Assembly: GCA_016715765.1 (NCBI GenBank) | Contig: JADJZJ010000002.1 | Location: 124,001 to 188,000, forward strand | Source of the DNA: Opitutaceae bacterium | GTDB taxonomy: Bacteria > Verrucomicrobiota > Verrucomicrobiia > Opitutales > Opitutaceae | Reading direction: 5' to 3' | DNA: 64,000 bases | Shown here: positions 35,590-42,814 of the stretch, one piece after another | Numbering within the stretch: position 1 is the first letter of the stretch | Layout: every line of letters starts with the position of its first letter | Notes under the pieces: generated by a model | Told to the model about the DNA's origin: nothing | Database searches by the model: none | Seen by the model: only the letters and a program-made list of their open reading frames with translations | Program-made: the position numbers and the translations under genes

Positions 35590-36162
35590 TCAGCGCGCGC
35601 TCAGCCGCGCCACGACCGCCGGCAGCAGGGCATGCTCGGCCGCATGGATCTTGGCCGCGAGGGTCTCCAGGGTGTCGGCCGGCTCCACCCGCACGGCCGC
35701 CTGGTCGAGGATCGGCCCGCCGTCCACCTCGGTGGTCACATAATGCACCGTGCAGCCGGTCACCTTCACGCCCCGCCGCCATGCCTGGCCGATCGCATCG
35801 AGTCCCGGGAAACTGGGCAGCAGGCTGGGGTGCAGGTTGATGATCTTCCCGGCAAACGCATGCAGGAATCCCGGCTTCAGCACGCGCATGAAGCCCGCCA
35901 GCACCACGAGATCGGGTGCGCAGGCGTTGATCGCCGCGATGTAGCGCTCCTCGCCGGCGCCCTCGAGCTTGGTCTTGAACGGCGCGGGGTCCACGAACTC
36001 CGCCGGCACGCCGAACCTCGGGCCGAGGGCGAGGATCCCCGCATCCGGGACGTCCGCGAAGAGCTGCACGATCTTGGCCGACCCGAGCCGGCCTTCGGCC
36101 TGCGCGCGCAGGAGCGCCCCGGCATTCGAACCGCGACCGGAACCAAGGATGACCACGCGCAT
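35590..36162 (-). CDS. purN: phosphoribosylglycinamide formyltransferase PurN
   Basis: A 190-residue enzyme of purine synthesis that moves a formyl group from 10-formyl-tetrahydrofolate to GAR. The substrate loop GSGRGSNAGALL is at the N-terminus. The catalytic motif NLHPSLLPSFPG supplies Asn and His, and GCTVHYVTTEVDGGPI supplies the Asp. The start at 36162 (MRVVILG) is preferred because a GGGGA sequence lies about 12 bases upstream; an ATG at 36174 would overlap the upstream gene. It follows rfaE2 by 5 bases. Confidence 0.93.
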   Translation of the reverse strand: MRVVILGSGRGSNAGALLRAQAEGRLGSAKIVQLFADVPDAGILALGPRFGVPAEFVDPAPFKTKLEGAGEERYIAAINACAPDLVVLAGFMRVLKPGFLHAFAGKIINLHPSLLPSFPGLDAIGQAWRRGVKVTGCTVHYVTTEVDGGPILDQAAVRVEPADTLETLAAKIHAAEHALLPAVVARLSAR

Positions 36163-36167
36163 GGGCG

Positions 36168-36665
36168 TCAGCATTCCCCGGCCGCCCGGATTTTGGCGAT
36201 GAGATTCGTCGTGCTGAACCCGGGGAGGAAGGGCATGAACGTGATCTTCGCCTTCACCTGCTCGAGCGCCGCGCGCTCCTCGGGATTCAGCTTCTCCAGC
36301 GTGTAGTCGCCGGCCTTGGTGTAGGCGTCGGGCTGCAGGGCGAGAATTTCCCTGGTCAGCCGCGGTTCGCGGAAGATCACGACGCCGTCCACGCATGACA
36401 ACGCGGCCAGGGCGTACGCCCGCTGCTCCTCGTTCATCACCGGCCGGAGCGGACCCTTCAGCACCTTCACGCTGGCATCGCTGTTGAGGGCGATGAAGAG
36501 CGCGTCGCCGAGCTCACGGGCCTGCTTGAGGTAGTAGAGGTGGCCGGTGTGGAGGAGGTCGAAGACGCCGTTCGTCAGCACCAGTTTGCGGCCGGCGACC
36601 CGGAGCTGCGCCCGGGCGGCGACGGCCTGTTCGAGGGTGAGGAGCTTGGGATTTACGAGGTTCAC
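36168..36665 (-). CDS. rfaE2: D-glycero-beta-D-manno-heptose 1-phosphate adenylyltransferase (RfaE2/HldE C-terminal domain type)
   Basis: A 165-residue nucleotidyltransferase, equivalent to the C-terminal half of E. coli HldE. The cytidylyltransferase-fold motif TNGVFDLLHTGHLYYL carries the HxGH-type site, and LNSDASVKVLKGPLRPVMNE is diagnostic of the heptose branch. It makes ADP-heptose for lipopolysaccharide core, which suggests a Gram-negative envelope. The kinase half (RfaE1) is not here. It is co-directional with purN and AraC. Confidence 0.92.
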   Translation of the reverse strand: MNLVNPKLLTLEQAVAARAQLRVAGRKLVLTNGVFDLLHTGHLYYLKQARELGDALFIALNSDASVKVLKGPLRPVMNEEQRAYALAALSCVDGVVIFREPRLTREILALQPDAYTKAGDYTLEKLNPEERAALEQVKAKITFMPFLPGFSTTNLIAKIRAAGEC

Positions 36666-37097
36666 GACGGGCCGCGAAGTTCACATGGCGGGTGGCGGAA
36701 GTAAATTCCGATTCCGTGGAAGGAATTATTTTAACCACGGATGGCACGGATAGCGGATCCAAACCGATTGGCCACATAAGGCTCAGAAGGCACCGGATAT
36801 GAATGGAGTGAAAGCAGAGGGTTTAGAGTTCCAACCCAAGCCAATCACTTATGGCTCTTATGGAGGCTTTATTTCCCTGATCCGTGAAATCCGCGTGATC
36901 CGTGGTTAAACTCCGAGGCCCGATGATTTGGCCCAAGCAGCGCAGAACAGGAATGATGAGAGTCTCCTCCAACCCCGGAGTTGGATGTTGGACGTTGAAT
37001 GTTGGATGTTGAACGTTCGGGGCGAAGCACCGTCCGCCCCGCCTTGTTCTGCCGTTGTAAATTAACTGGGGCCTGACTTGGCTGGGGAACCCTCCCC
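36666..37097. repeat. 432-base divergent intergenic region with two repeat families
   Basis: No gene seen. Between the minus-strand rfaE2 and the plus-strand transporter operon lies an element bounded by perfect 12-base inverted ends, TTAACCACGGAT at 36731-36742 and ATCCGTGGTTAA at 36897-36908, with a GTGAAATCCGCGTGAT unit beside the right end. At 36980-37019 follows an array of TTGGATGTTGGACGTTGAAT-type units, also present (inverted) at 41531 and 45890. Promoters for both genes must lie here but none stands out. Confidence 0.75.
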
Positions 37098-38144
37098 ATG
37101 AAAGCGCGCATTTCGCTCGTTGTCCTTTCCCTGGTTCTTTCGCTGCTCATTGGCCTGACCCTGCACCGCGGAGCGGGCGGCGGCAAAGCGGCGGGCGAGG
37201 GGCCACGCCGTCCGTTGATCGGGCTCTCGATGGACACGCTGGAGGTGGAACGCTGGCTGCATGACCGCGACCTGTTTGTCGCCCGGGCCAAGGAACTCGG
37301 CGCCGATGTGCTCGTGGTCTCGGCCAACGGTAATGACACCCGCCAGATCCGCGACTGCGAGGCCCTCATCAGCAACAAGATCGATGCCCTGGTGATCATC
37401 CCCCATGATGGTGCCGCCATGGCCAAGGGCGTGGCCCTGGCGCACGAGGCCGGCATCCCGGTGCTCGCCTACGACCGGCTCATCCTCAACTGCGACCTCG
37501 ATCTCTACCTTACGTTCGACAACGTCCGCGTCGGCGAACTGCAGGCCGGCTATCTGGTGGACAAACTCAAGGGCCGGAAGGCCCGCATCGTCCGCCTCAT
37601 GGGCTCAAAGACGGACAACAACGCCTTTCTCTTCAAGCAGGGCCAGGACAACATCCTCAATCCCGCCATCGCCGCGGGTGACATCGAGATTGTCCACGAG
37701 GACTGGTGCGATGGCTGGCGCCCCGAGAATGCCAAGAAGGCCGTCAACGCCGCCATCACCAAGGCCGGCCGCAACATCGACGCCGTCCTCTGTTCCTCCG
37801 ACATCCTGTCCGGCGGCGCGATCCAGGTCCTTCTCGAGGAAGGCCTGGCGGGCAAGGTGCTGGTCACCGGCCAGGACGCGGATCTGACCTCCTGCCAGCG
37901 CATCGTCGAGGGCACGCAGGCGATGACGATCTACAAGCCGATCAAGAATCTCGCCCATGCCGCCGCCGAGCTCGCAGTCCGCCTCGCCCGCCGCCAGGTC
38001 GTCGTCGCCAAGGAGGAACTCGCCAACGGCAGGATCAACGTGCCGTCCATCTACCTGCCGGTGCACGTCGTGGACAAGGATACGATGGAAAGCACCGTGA
38101 TCGCCGACGGCTTCCACAAGCGCGAGGCCATCTACCAACACTGA
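37098..38144 (+). CDS. sugar ABC transporter substrate-binding protein, XylF type
   Basis: A 348-residue periplasmic binding protein with a signal peptide or lipidless anchor (about 1-24). The fold is the type I sugar-binding family: PLIGLSMDTLEVERW, ISNKIDALVIIPHDG, GSKTDNNAFLFKQGQDN and GRINVPSIYLP mark it as XylF-like, close to D-xylose binders. It would deliver a pentose, or a related sugar, to the membrane permease. The ATPase gene follows after 3 bases. Confidence 0.88.
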   Translation: MKARISLVVLSLVLSLLIGLTLHRGAGGGKAAGEGPRRPLIGLSMDTLEVERWLHDRDLFVARAKELGADVLVVSANGNDTRQIRDCEALISNKIDALVIIPHDGAAMAKGVALAHEAGIPVLAYDRLILNCDLDLYLTFDNVRVGELQAGYLVDKLKGRKARIVRLMGSKTDNNAFLFKQGQDNILNPAIAAGDIEIVHEDWCDGWRPENAKKAVNAAITKAGRNIDAVLCSSDILSGGAIQVLLEEGLAGKVLVTGQDADLTSCQRIVEGTQAMTIYKPIKNLAHAAAELAVRLARRQVVVAKEELANGRINVPSIYLPVHVVDKDTMESTVIADGFHKREAIYQH

Positions 38145-38147
38145 GCC

Positions 38148-39686
38148 ATGGCCGCCCTCCTCGAGGCCCGAGCGATCACGAAGCGCTTCCCGGGCGTCAC
38201 CGCGCTGCGCGAGGTGAGCTTTGAGCTCCAGCCGGGCGAGGTGCATGCGCTCTGCGGTGAAAACGGCGCCGGCAAGTCCACGCTGATCAAGGTCCTCTCC
38301 GGCCTGCATGCCCACGGCACGTATGAGGGCGCCCTCCTCATCGACGGCCGGCTCGCGCCGCTTCATTCCATCGCCGATGCGCAGCAGCACGGCATCGCGG
38401 TGATCTACCAGGAACTCGCCCTCGTGCCTGAGCTCACGATCGCTGAAAACATCTTTCTCGGCTGCGAACCCCGCCACGGCCTCCTCATTGACTGGGAGAA
38501 ACTCTACACCGATGCCCGCGCGGTGCTGGCAAGGGTCGGGCTCCATCTCCCGCCCGATTCGCCGGTCGGCCACCTTGGCGTCGGCCAGCAGCAACTCGTC
38601 GAGATCGCCAAGGCCCTGCGCAAGCGGACCCGCATCCTCATCCTCGATGAGCCCACCGCGGCCCTGGCTGAACATGAGGTCGCCACGCTGCTGGCGCTGA
38701 TCCGGGAACTGCGCGCCCACGGCATCGCCTGCATCTACATTTCACACAAGCTGGACGAAGTCTTTGCCGTTGCCGACCGCATCACGGTGCTGCGCGATGG
38801 CGCCTCGATCTCGACCCATCCCGCCGCCGCGACCTCCAAGGATCGCGTCATCCGCGACATGGTGGGCCGCGAAATCAAGGACCTCTTCCCGCGCACGCCG
38901 TCGCCGGGCGGCGAGGTCCTGTTGCAGGTTGAGCATCTTTCGGCCTCTCCGGCAACCGGCCAGCCTGCACTGTTGCAGGATGTCAGTTTCAACGTGCGGG
39001 CCGGCGAAGTCCTCGGCATTGGCGGACTCATGGGGGCGGGGCGCACCGAACTGCTCATGCATGTCTTTGGGGCCTGGGGCGTGCGCACCGGCGGCACGGT
39101 AACCCTCGCCGGCCAGCCGCTGCCCGTCCTGCCGCCCGAGGGCACGCTGGCGCACGGCCTCGCCCTCGTCAGCGAGGACCGCAAGCGCTACGGGCTCATT
39201 TTGCCGCGCGACATCGGCTTCAATCTTTCGCTCTCGTCCATCACGCGCCTGCGCCGCGGCCTGTTGGTGGATGAGGAGGCCGAGGTCCGGGCCAACCAGG
39301 GGTTCTTTGCCTCCCTGCGCATCAAGGCCCCGTCGGTCGAAACCGTGGTCGGCACGCTCTCGGGCGGCAACCAGCAGAAGGTCGTCATCGGCAAGGCGCT
39401 CATGACGGAACCGCGCGTCATCTTCCTCGATGAGCCCACCCGCGGCATCGATGTCGGCGCCAAGCTCGAAGTCTACGAGCTCATCAACCGCCTCACCGCC
39501 GCGGGCAAGGCGGTCGTGCTCGTCTCGAGTGAGCTCCCCGAGCTGATGGGCATGAGCGACCGGATCCTGATGCTGCACGAAGGCCGGGTCGGCGGCGAAT
39601 TCACCCGCGCGGAAGCCACGCCGGAACGGCTGTTGGGGGCGGCGATGGGAAGGAGCGTGGACCAATGCTTGATGACCAATGCCTAA
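38148..39686 (+). CDS. sugar ABC transporter ATPase, XylG type
   Basis: A 512-residue ATPase with two fused nucleotide-binding domains, typical of sugar importers of the RbsA/XylG/MglA class. First Walker A is GENGAGKSTLIKVLSG with signature LGVGQQQLVEIAKAL; the second half has GGLMGAGRTELLMHVFG and LSGGNQQKVVIGKAL followed by LDEPTRGID. It energises uptake of the sugar bound by the XylF-type protein. The last residues (about DQCLMTNA and the stop) are encoded by the ATGACCAATGC-type repeat array that begins at 39662, so the native end is replaced or extended. Confidence 0.9.
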   Translation: MAALLEARAITKRFPGVTALREVSFELQPGEVHALCGENGAGKSTLIKVLSGLHAHGTYEGALLIDGRLAPLHSIADAQQHGIAVIYQELALVPELTIAENIFLGCEPRHGLLIDWEKLYTDARAVLARVGLHLPPDSPVGHLGVGQQQLVEIAKALRKRTRILILDEPTAALAEHEVATLLALIRELRAHGIACIYISHKLDEVFAVADRITVLRDGASISTHPAAATSKDRVIRDMVGREIKDLFPRTPSPGGEVLLQVEHLSASPATGQPALLQDVSFNVRAGEVLGIGGLMGAGRTELLMHVFGAWGVRTGGTVTLAGQPLPVLPPEGTLAHGLALVSEDRKRYGLILPRDIGFNLSLSSITRLRRGLLVDEEAEVRANQGFFASLRIKAPSVETVVGTLSGGNQQKVVIGKALMTEPRVIFLDEPTRGIDVGAKLEVYELINRLTAAGKAVVLVSSELPELMGMSDRILMLHEGRVGGEFTRAEATPERLLGAAMGRSVDQCLMTNA

Positions 39687-39758
39687 TGACTAATGACGAA
39701 TGACCAATGATGGATGACTGGGGACCAATGCTGGCGGCGAATGGCTAAGGGATAATGA
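39662..39758 (+). repeat. direct-repeat array (ATGACCAATGCCTA units), left of the S23 gene
   Basis: Degenerate tandem units of AATGACYAATG spacing run from inside the end of the XylG-type gene (39662) to about 39758. The same units recur on the right side of the following gene at 40219-40282 and, inverted, at 40331-40364. No spacers of CRISPR type are present. Confidence 0.8.
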
Positions 39759-39771
39759 CTAATTCCTTAAG

Positions 39772-40212
39772 GTGATTTTCAATTTCCTGATCGCTGATGC
39801 TGAACGGCTGAATGACGAATTCGGAATGAAGATTGCGTCTTACGATTTGGAGGAGAGGACGGCGGTATTTGGCGAAAAGGTGATCACGTTTTGCCAGACA
39901 CTGCCGGCTGACGCGGTAAGCCGACCGCTCATCAGTCAGTTGATTCGATCTGGTACGAGCATTGGGGCGAATTATTGCGAAGCGGATGACGCTGAGTCCA
40001 AGAAGGATTTCCGGCACAAGATTGGCATCTGCCGCAAGGAGGCGCGTGAGACCAAGTATTGGTTTCGCATGATTGCGAAAGCCCTGCCATCGACCAGGGC
40101 CGTCGCCCGGCCATTGTGGACCGAGGCCAAGGAACTGCACCTGATATTTGCCGCCATCTTCCGCACAACAGACCGCAACCTTGCCGCATCTGCCGAAGGC
40201 AGGGTGGAATGA
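39772..40212 (+). CDS. four-helix-bundle protein, S23/23S rRNA-intervening-sequence (IVP) family
   Basis: A 146-residue small helical protein of the TIGR02436/PF05635 family, first known from intervening sequences in 23S rRNA genes and related to the Avd subunit of diversity-generating retroelements. Diagnostic are SYDLEERTAVFGEKVITFC, QLIRSGTSIGANYCEADDAE and FRHKIGICRKEARETKYW. The function of free-standing members is unknown. The start codon is GTG at 39772; an internal ATG at 39826 (MKIASYDLEER) is the alternative. It is an intruder between the ATPase and permease of a sugar importer, lying among repeat arrays (39662-39758, 40219-40364). Confidence 0.88.
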   Translation: MIFNFLIADAERLNDEFGMKIASYDLEERTAVFGEKVITFCQTLPADAVSRPLISQLIRSGTSIGANYCEADDAESKKDFRHKIGICRKEARETKYWFRMIAKALPSTRAVARPLWTEAKELHLIFAAIFRTTDRNLAASAEGRVE

Positions 40213-40218
40213 CTGGCT

Positions 40219-40364
40219 CCTAATGACCAATGCCTAATGACCAAAGCCAAATGCCAAATGACTAATGCCCAATGACCAATGCAGAGCGCGACTATCCATT
40301 TTCTCGCACAACTCCTCCACTCGGCATCAACCATTTGTCATTAGACATTAGGCATTAGTCATTC
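40219..40364. repeat. direct and inverted repeat array right of the S23 gene
   Basis: Units of ATGACCAATGCCTAATGAC type at 40219-40282, then a spacer of about 48 bases, then inverted units (CATTAGACATTAGGCATTAG) at 40331-40364. Together with the array at 39662-39758 they bracket the four-helix-bundle gene. Confidence 0.8.
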
Positions 40365-40390
40365 GCCTCAGTCCGCCCCTTCCTGCTTTC

Positions 40391-41516
40391 ATGAAAACCC
40401 GCCTTTCCCTCCGCGACTTCTCCCTGCTGCTGAGCCTCATCGGCATCTGGGCGTTCTTCGCCTTCGCGTCGCCGCAGTATCTGTCGGCGCGCAATCTCTC
40501 CGCGCTTTCGGTCGAACTCGCCATCACCGCCACCCTCGCTGGGCATGCTGCTGGTGATTCTGCCGGGGCACATCGATCTCTCCGTCGGCAGCGGCGTGGG
40601 CCTGGTGGGTGGTCTCGCCTCGGTGCTCGTCATCCGGTTTGGCTGGCCCGCGCTCGCCGCCTTTGTGCCGGCCGTGGGCGCGGCGCTGCTGATCTGGTTT
40701 GCGCAGGGCACCCTGATCGTGCGGCAACGCATCCCGGCGTTCATCGTCACCCTGGGCGGTCTGCTGATTCTGAAGGGCGTGTTCTGGCTCGTGATCGGCA
40801 CGCAGACCGTTCCGGTCGCTCCCGGCGGCCGGCCCAATATCTATTCGCTGCTCACCACGTATTATCTGCCGCCACTGGCCAGCTACGGCCTCATTGCCGC
40901 CGTGATGCTGGTGCTCGTCGTGGTCATATTGCGCGGTCGCAGGCGCCGCGCGGCCATGGGCTTCGAGACTGATGATGCCGAACTCACCTTCCTCAAGCTG
41001 CTGGTCACCGCGCAGGGGCTGCTGCTCTTTGTGCTCACCGTGAACCAGTTCCGCGGCATTCCGTTGCCGGTCGTGATTCTCGGCGTGGTCGCCCTCGCGA
41101 TTCATCTCATCACGCGCCATACGCCCTTCGGCCGGCACCTCTATGCCATCGGCGGCAATGAGGAGGCGGCTTTTGTCTCCGGTGTGCCCGTCCAGCGCGT
41201 GGTGATCGGGGCTTTCACGCTGCTGGGCGGAATCGTCGCCATCACCGGTTTGATGCAGACCGCCTATTCCGGCGCCTCGACCACCACGGTCGGCGACCTG
41301 ATGGAACTCGATGCCATCGCCGCGTGTGTCATCGGCGGCACAAGTTTGCGCGGCGGTCGCGGCACGGTGCTGGGTGTGATCTTCGGCGCCCTCATCATGG
41401 CCAGCCTGCTCAATGGCATGACCCTGCTCGCGGTCTCGCCGGAACTGAAATTCATCGCCCGCGGCACCGTGCTGACCCTGGCCGTGTGGATGGACGTAAA
41501 ACTCTCCAAGATGTGA
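40391..41516 (+). pseudogene. sugar ABC transporter permease, XylH type, one frameshift
   Basis: A polytopic permease of the RbsC/XylH family (about 374 residues when joined). It starts MKTRLSLRDFSLLLSLIGIW and runs to ELAITATLA; then a GGG run at 40541-40543 breaks the frame. Removing one G restores LAGMLLVILPGHIDLSVGS, the family's hallmark first-helix motif, and the frame then runs open to the stop. The late stretch IGGTSLRGGRGTVLGVIFGA is also typical. Whether the break is real or a sequencing error is open. It would complete the XylF/XylG-type importer, from which it is separated by the S23 gene. Confidence 0.8.
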
Positions 41517-41530
41517 CGGGGCTGCGCCCC

Positions 41531-41628
41531 GAACGCTCAACATCCAACATTCAACTTCCAACGTCCAATACTGAAACGGATTCCAGCATTGGAGGTTGGA
41601 AGTTGGATGTTCGGCGTTCGACGTTCGC
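41531..41628. repeat. inverted array of CAACATCCAACATTCAAC units
   Basis: The left arm (41531-41570) carries CAACATCCAACATTCAAC-type units and the right arm (41589-41628) the same units inverted, around a spacer with CAGCATTGG. The same unit family occurs at 36980 and 45890. It lies between the permease and the cobalamin adenosyltransferase, which converge here. Confidence 0.8.
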
Positions 41629-41634
41629 CGCGCC

Positions 41635-42180
41635 TCACGGCGCGGCGCTGCTTTCCGCCTCGCGGGCGAGGAGCCAGAGCAGGTCGGCGAGGCGGTTGAT
41701 GAAATGCACGAGTTCGGGGCGCACGCTGCGGCCGTGGGCGGGCAGGCTGACGAGGCGGCGCTCGGCGCGGCGGGCGGTGACGCGGGCGGTTTCCAGCGCG
41801 GCGGCGCGGGCATTCGCGCCGGGGGTGGCCCAGCCGTCGAATTTCAGGCCCTTCGATTCAAGGGCGGCGATCCCGGCGTCGATGCGCGCGGTGTCGTCGG
41901 CCGTGAGCTTGGTGAATTTCGAGGCCGCATAACGCGCCGCATCGCCTTCGGCGCAGGCCAGTTCGCCCATGAGCGCCACGAGGTTCTGCTGCAGGGCAAG
42001 GATCAGCTCGCGCAGCGGGGCGTCGGCGGCACCGAGGTGGGGCTTCACGGCGCCGAGGGCGACGTTGAGCTCGTCGAAGGTGCCGACGGCCTCGATCTGG
42101 GGATGGTCCTTGGGCACGCGCTGGCCGTAGAGCAGGCCGGTCGTGCCGTCGTCCCCGGTGCGGGTTGCGATCGAGCTCAT
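41635..42180 (-). CDS. cob(I)yrinic acid a,c-diamide adenosyltransferase, PduO type
   Basis: A 181-residue PduO-type ATP:cob(I)alamin adenosyltransferase that makes adenosylcobalamin. The ATP-binding start ATRTGDDGTTGLLYGQRVPK and the following VGTFDELNVALGAVK are diagnostic; the C-terminal helix carries LVHFINRLADLLWLLAR. It has no export signal. It overlaps the deformylase gene by 4 bases, an unusual partner for a B12 enzyme. Confidence 0.93.
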   Translation of the reverse strand: MSSIATRTGDDGTTGLLYGQRVPKDHPQIEAVGTFDELNVALGAVKPHLGAADAPLRELILALQQNLVALMGELACAEGDAARYAASKFTKLTADDTARIDAGIAALESKGLKFDGWATPGANARAAALETARVTARRAERRLVSLPAHGRSVRPELVHFINRLADLLWLLAREAESSAAP

Positions 42181-42749
42181 GAAGCCTTGGCGGCCTCGCG
42201 CGTCTGCTGGGCGAGTTCCTTCACGGCCTTGTCCAGGGTCGCGCGCACCTTTTTCTCCATGCGGTCAATGAAGAGGGTGCCCTGCAGGTGGTCGTACTCG
42301 TGCTGGATGCATCGGGCGAGCAGGTCGTTGCACTTGAGCACGTGCGGCGTGCCGTGCTGGTCCTGAAACTTCAGCGTGATGGCATCGGGGCGGATGACGT
42401 CGCCGCGGATGCCGGGGAAGGAGAGGCAGCCCTCCTCGAAGATGTACTCGTCGGTGCCCGGATCGATGGTGAGCTCCGGATTGACGATGATCATGGGCAT
42501 GAAGAGATCGAGCGGGGGCCTGGCGCCGTCCAGGTTCCAGTCGAATTCCGCCTCGGCGGCGCGCAGGTCAACGACGCAAAGCTGCAGCGCATGACCGACT
42601 TGCTGGGCCGCGAGGCCGATGCCGTGGGCCTCGTGCATGGTCTCGATCATGGCATTGGCCAGGTCGGTGAGCCTGGCGTCGAATCCGGTGATCTTCGCGC
42701 CTTTCTTGCGCAAAATCTGGGTGTTGTAGTGAACAATCGGCAGGGACAT
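42177..42749 (-). CDS. def: peptide deformylase
   Basis: A 190-residue metalloenzyme that removes the formyl group from nascent N-termini. All three motifs are present: GIGLAAQQVG (44-52), EEGCLSFPG with metal ligand C108, and QHEYDHLQG with the two His and catalytic Glu at 150-154. The metal is usually Fe(II). The start MSLPIVHYN opens in the classic way for the family. It overlaps the adenosyltransferase by 4 bases and diverges from the unknown 554-residue gene. Confidence 0.95.
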   Translation of the reverse strand: MSLPIVHYNTQILRKKGAKITGFDARLTDLANAMIETMHEAHGIGLAAQQVGHALQLCVVDLRAAEAEFDWNLDGARPPLDLFMPMIIVNPELTIDPGTDEYIFEEGCLSFPGIRGDVIRPDAITLKFQDQHGTPHVLKCNDLLARCIQHEYDHLQGTLFIDRMEKKVRATLDKAVKELAQQTREAAKAS

Positions 42750-42814
42750 CGGTCGGTGTTGCCCGCAATCGTGGGTTTGCCTCCGGCACCCCGCAATTCA
42801 ATACTCCCAATTTC

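Noticed and set aside
33920..37097. Search for tRNA or riboswitch in the large gaps at 34.4-34.8 and 36.7-37.1 kb
   Set aside because: No cloverleaf, CCA-type acceptor or known riboswitch core was seen; the gaps are filled by repeats.
37098..38144. Firm assignment to D-xylose uptake
   Set aside because: Family likeness is to XylF-type binders, but no xylose isomerase or kinase gene is nearby, so the sugar is left open.
39772..40212. Diversity-generating retroelement around the Avd-like protein
   Set aside because: No reverse transcriptase or template/variable repeat pair is present nearby.
39662..40364. Possible CRISPR array
   Set aside because: Units are short, degenerate and tandem without unique spacers of even length, and no cas gene is near.
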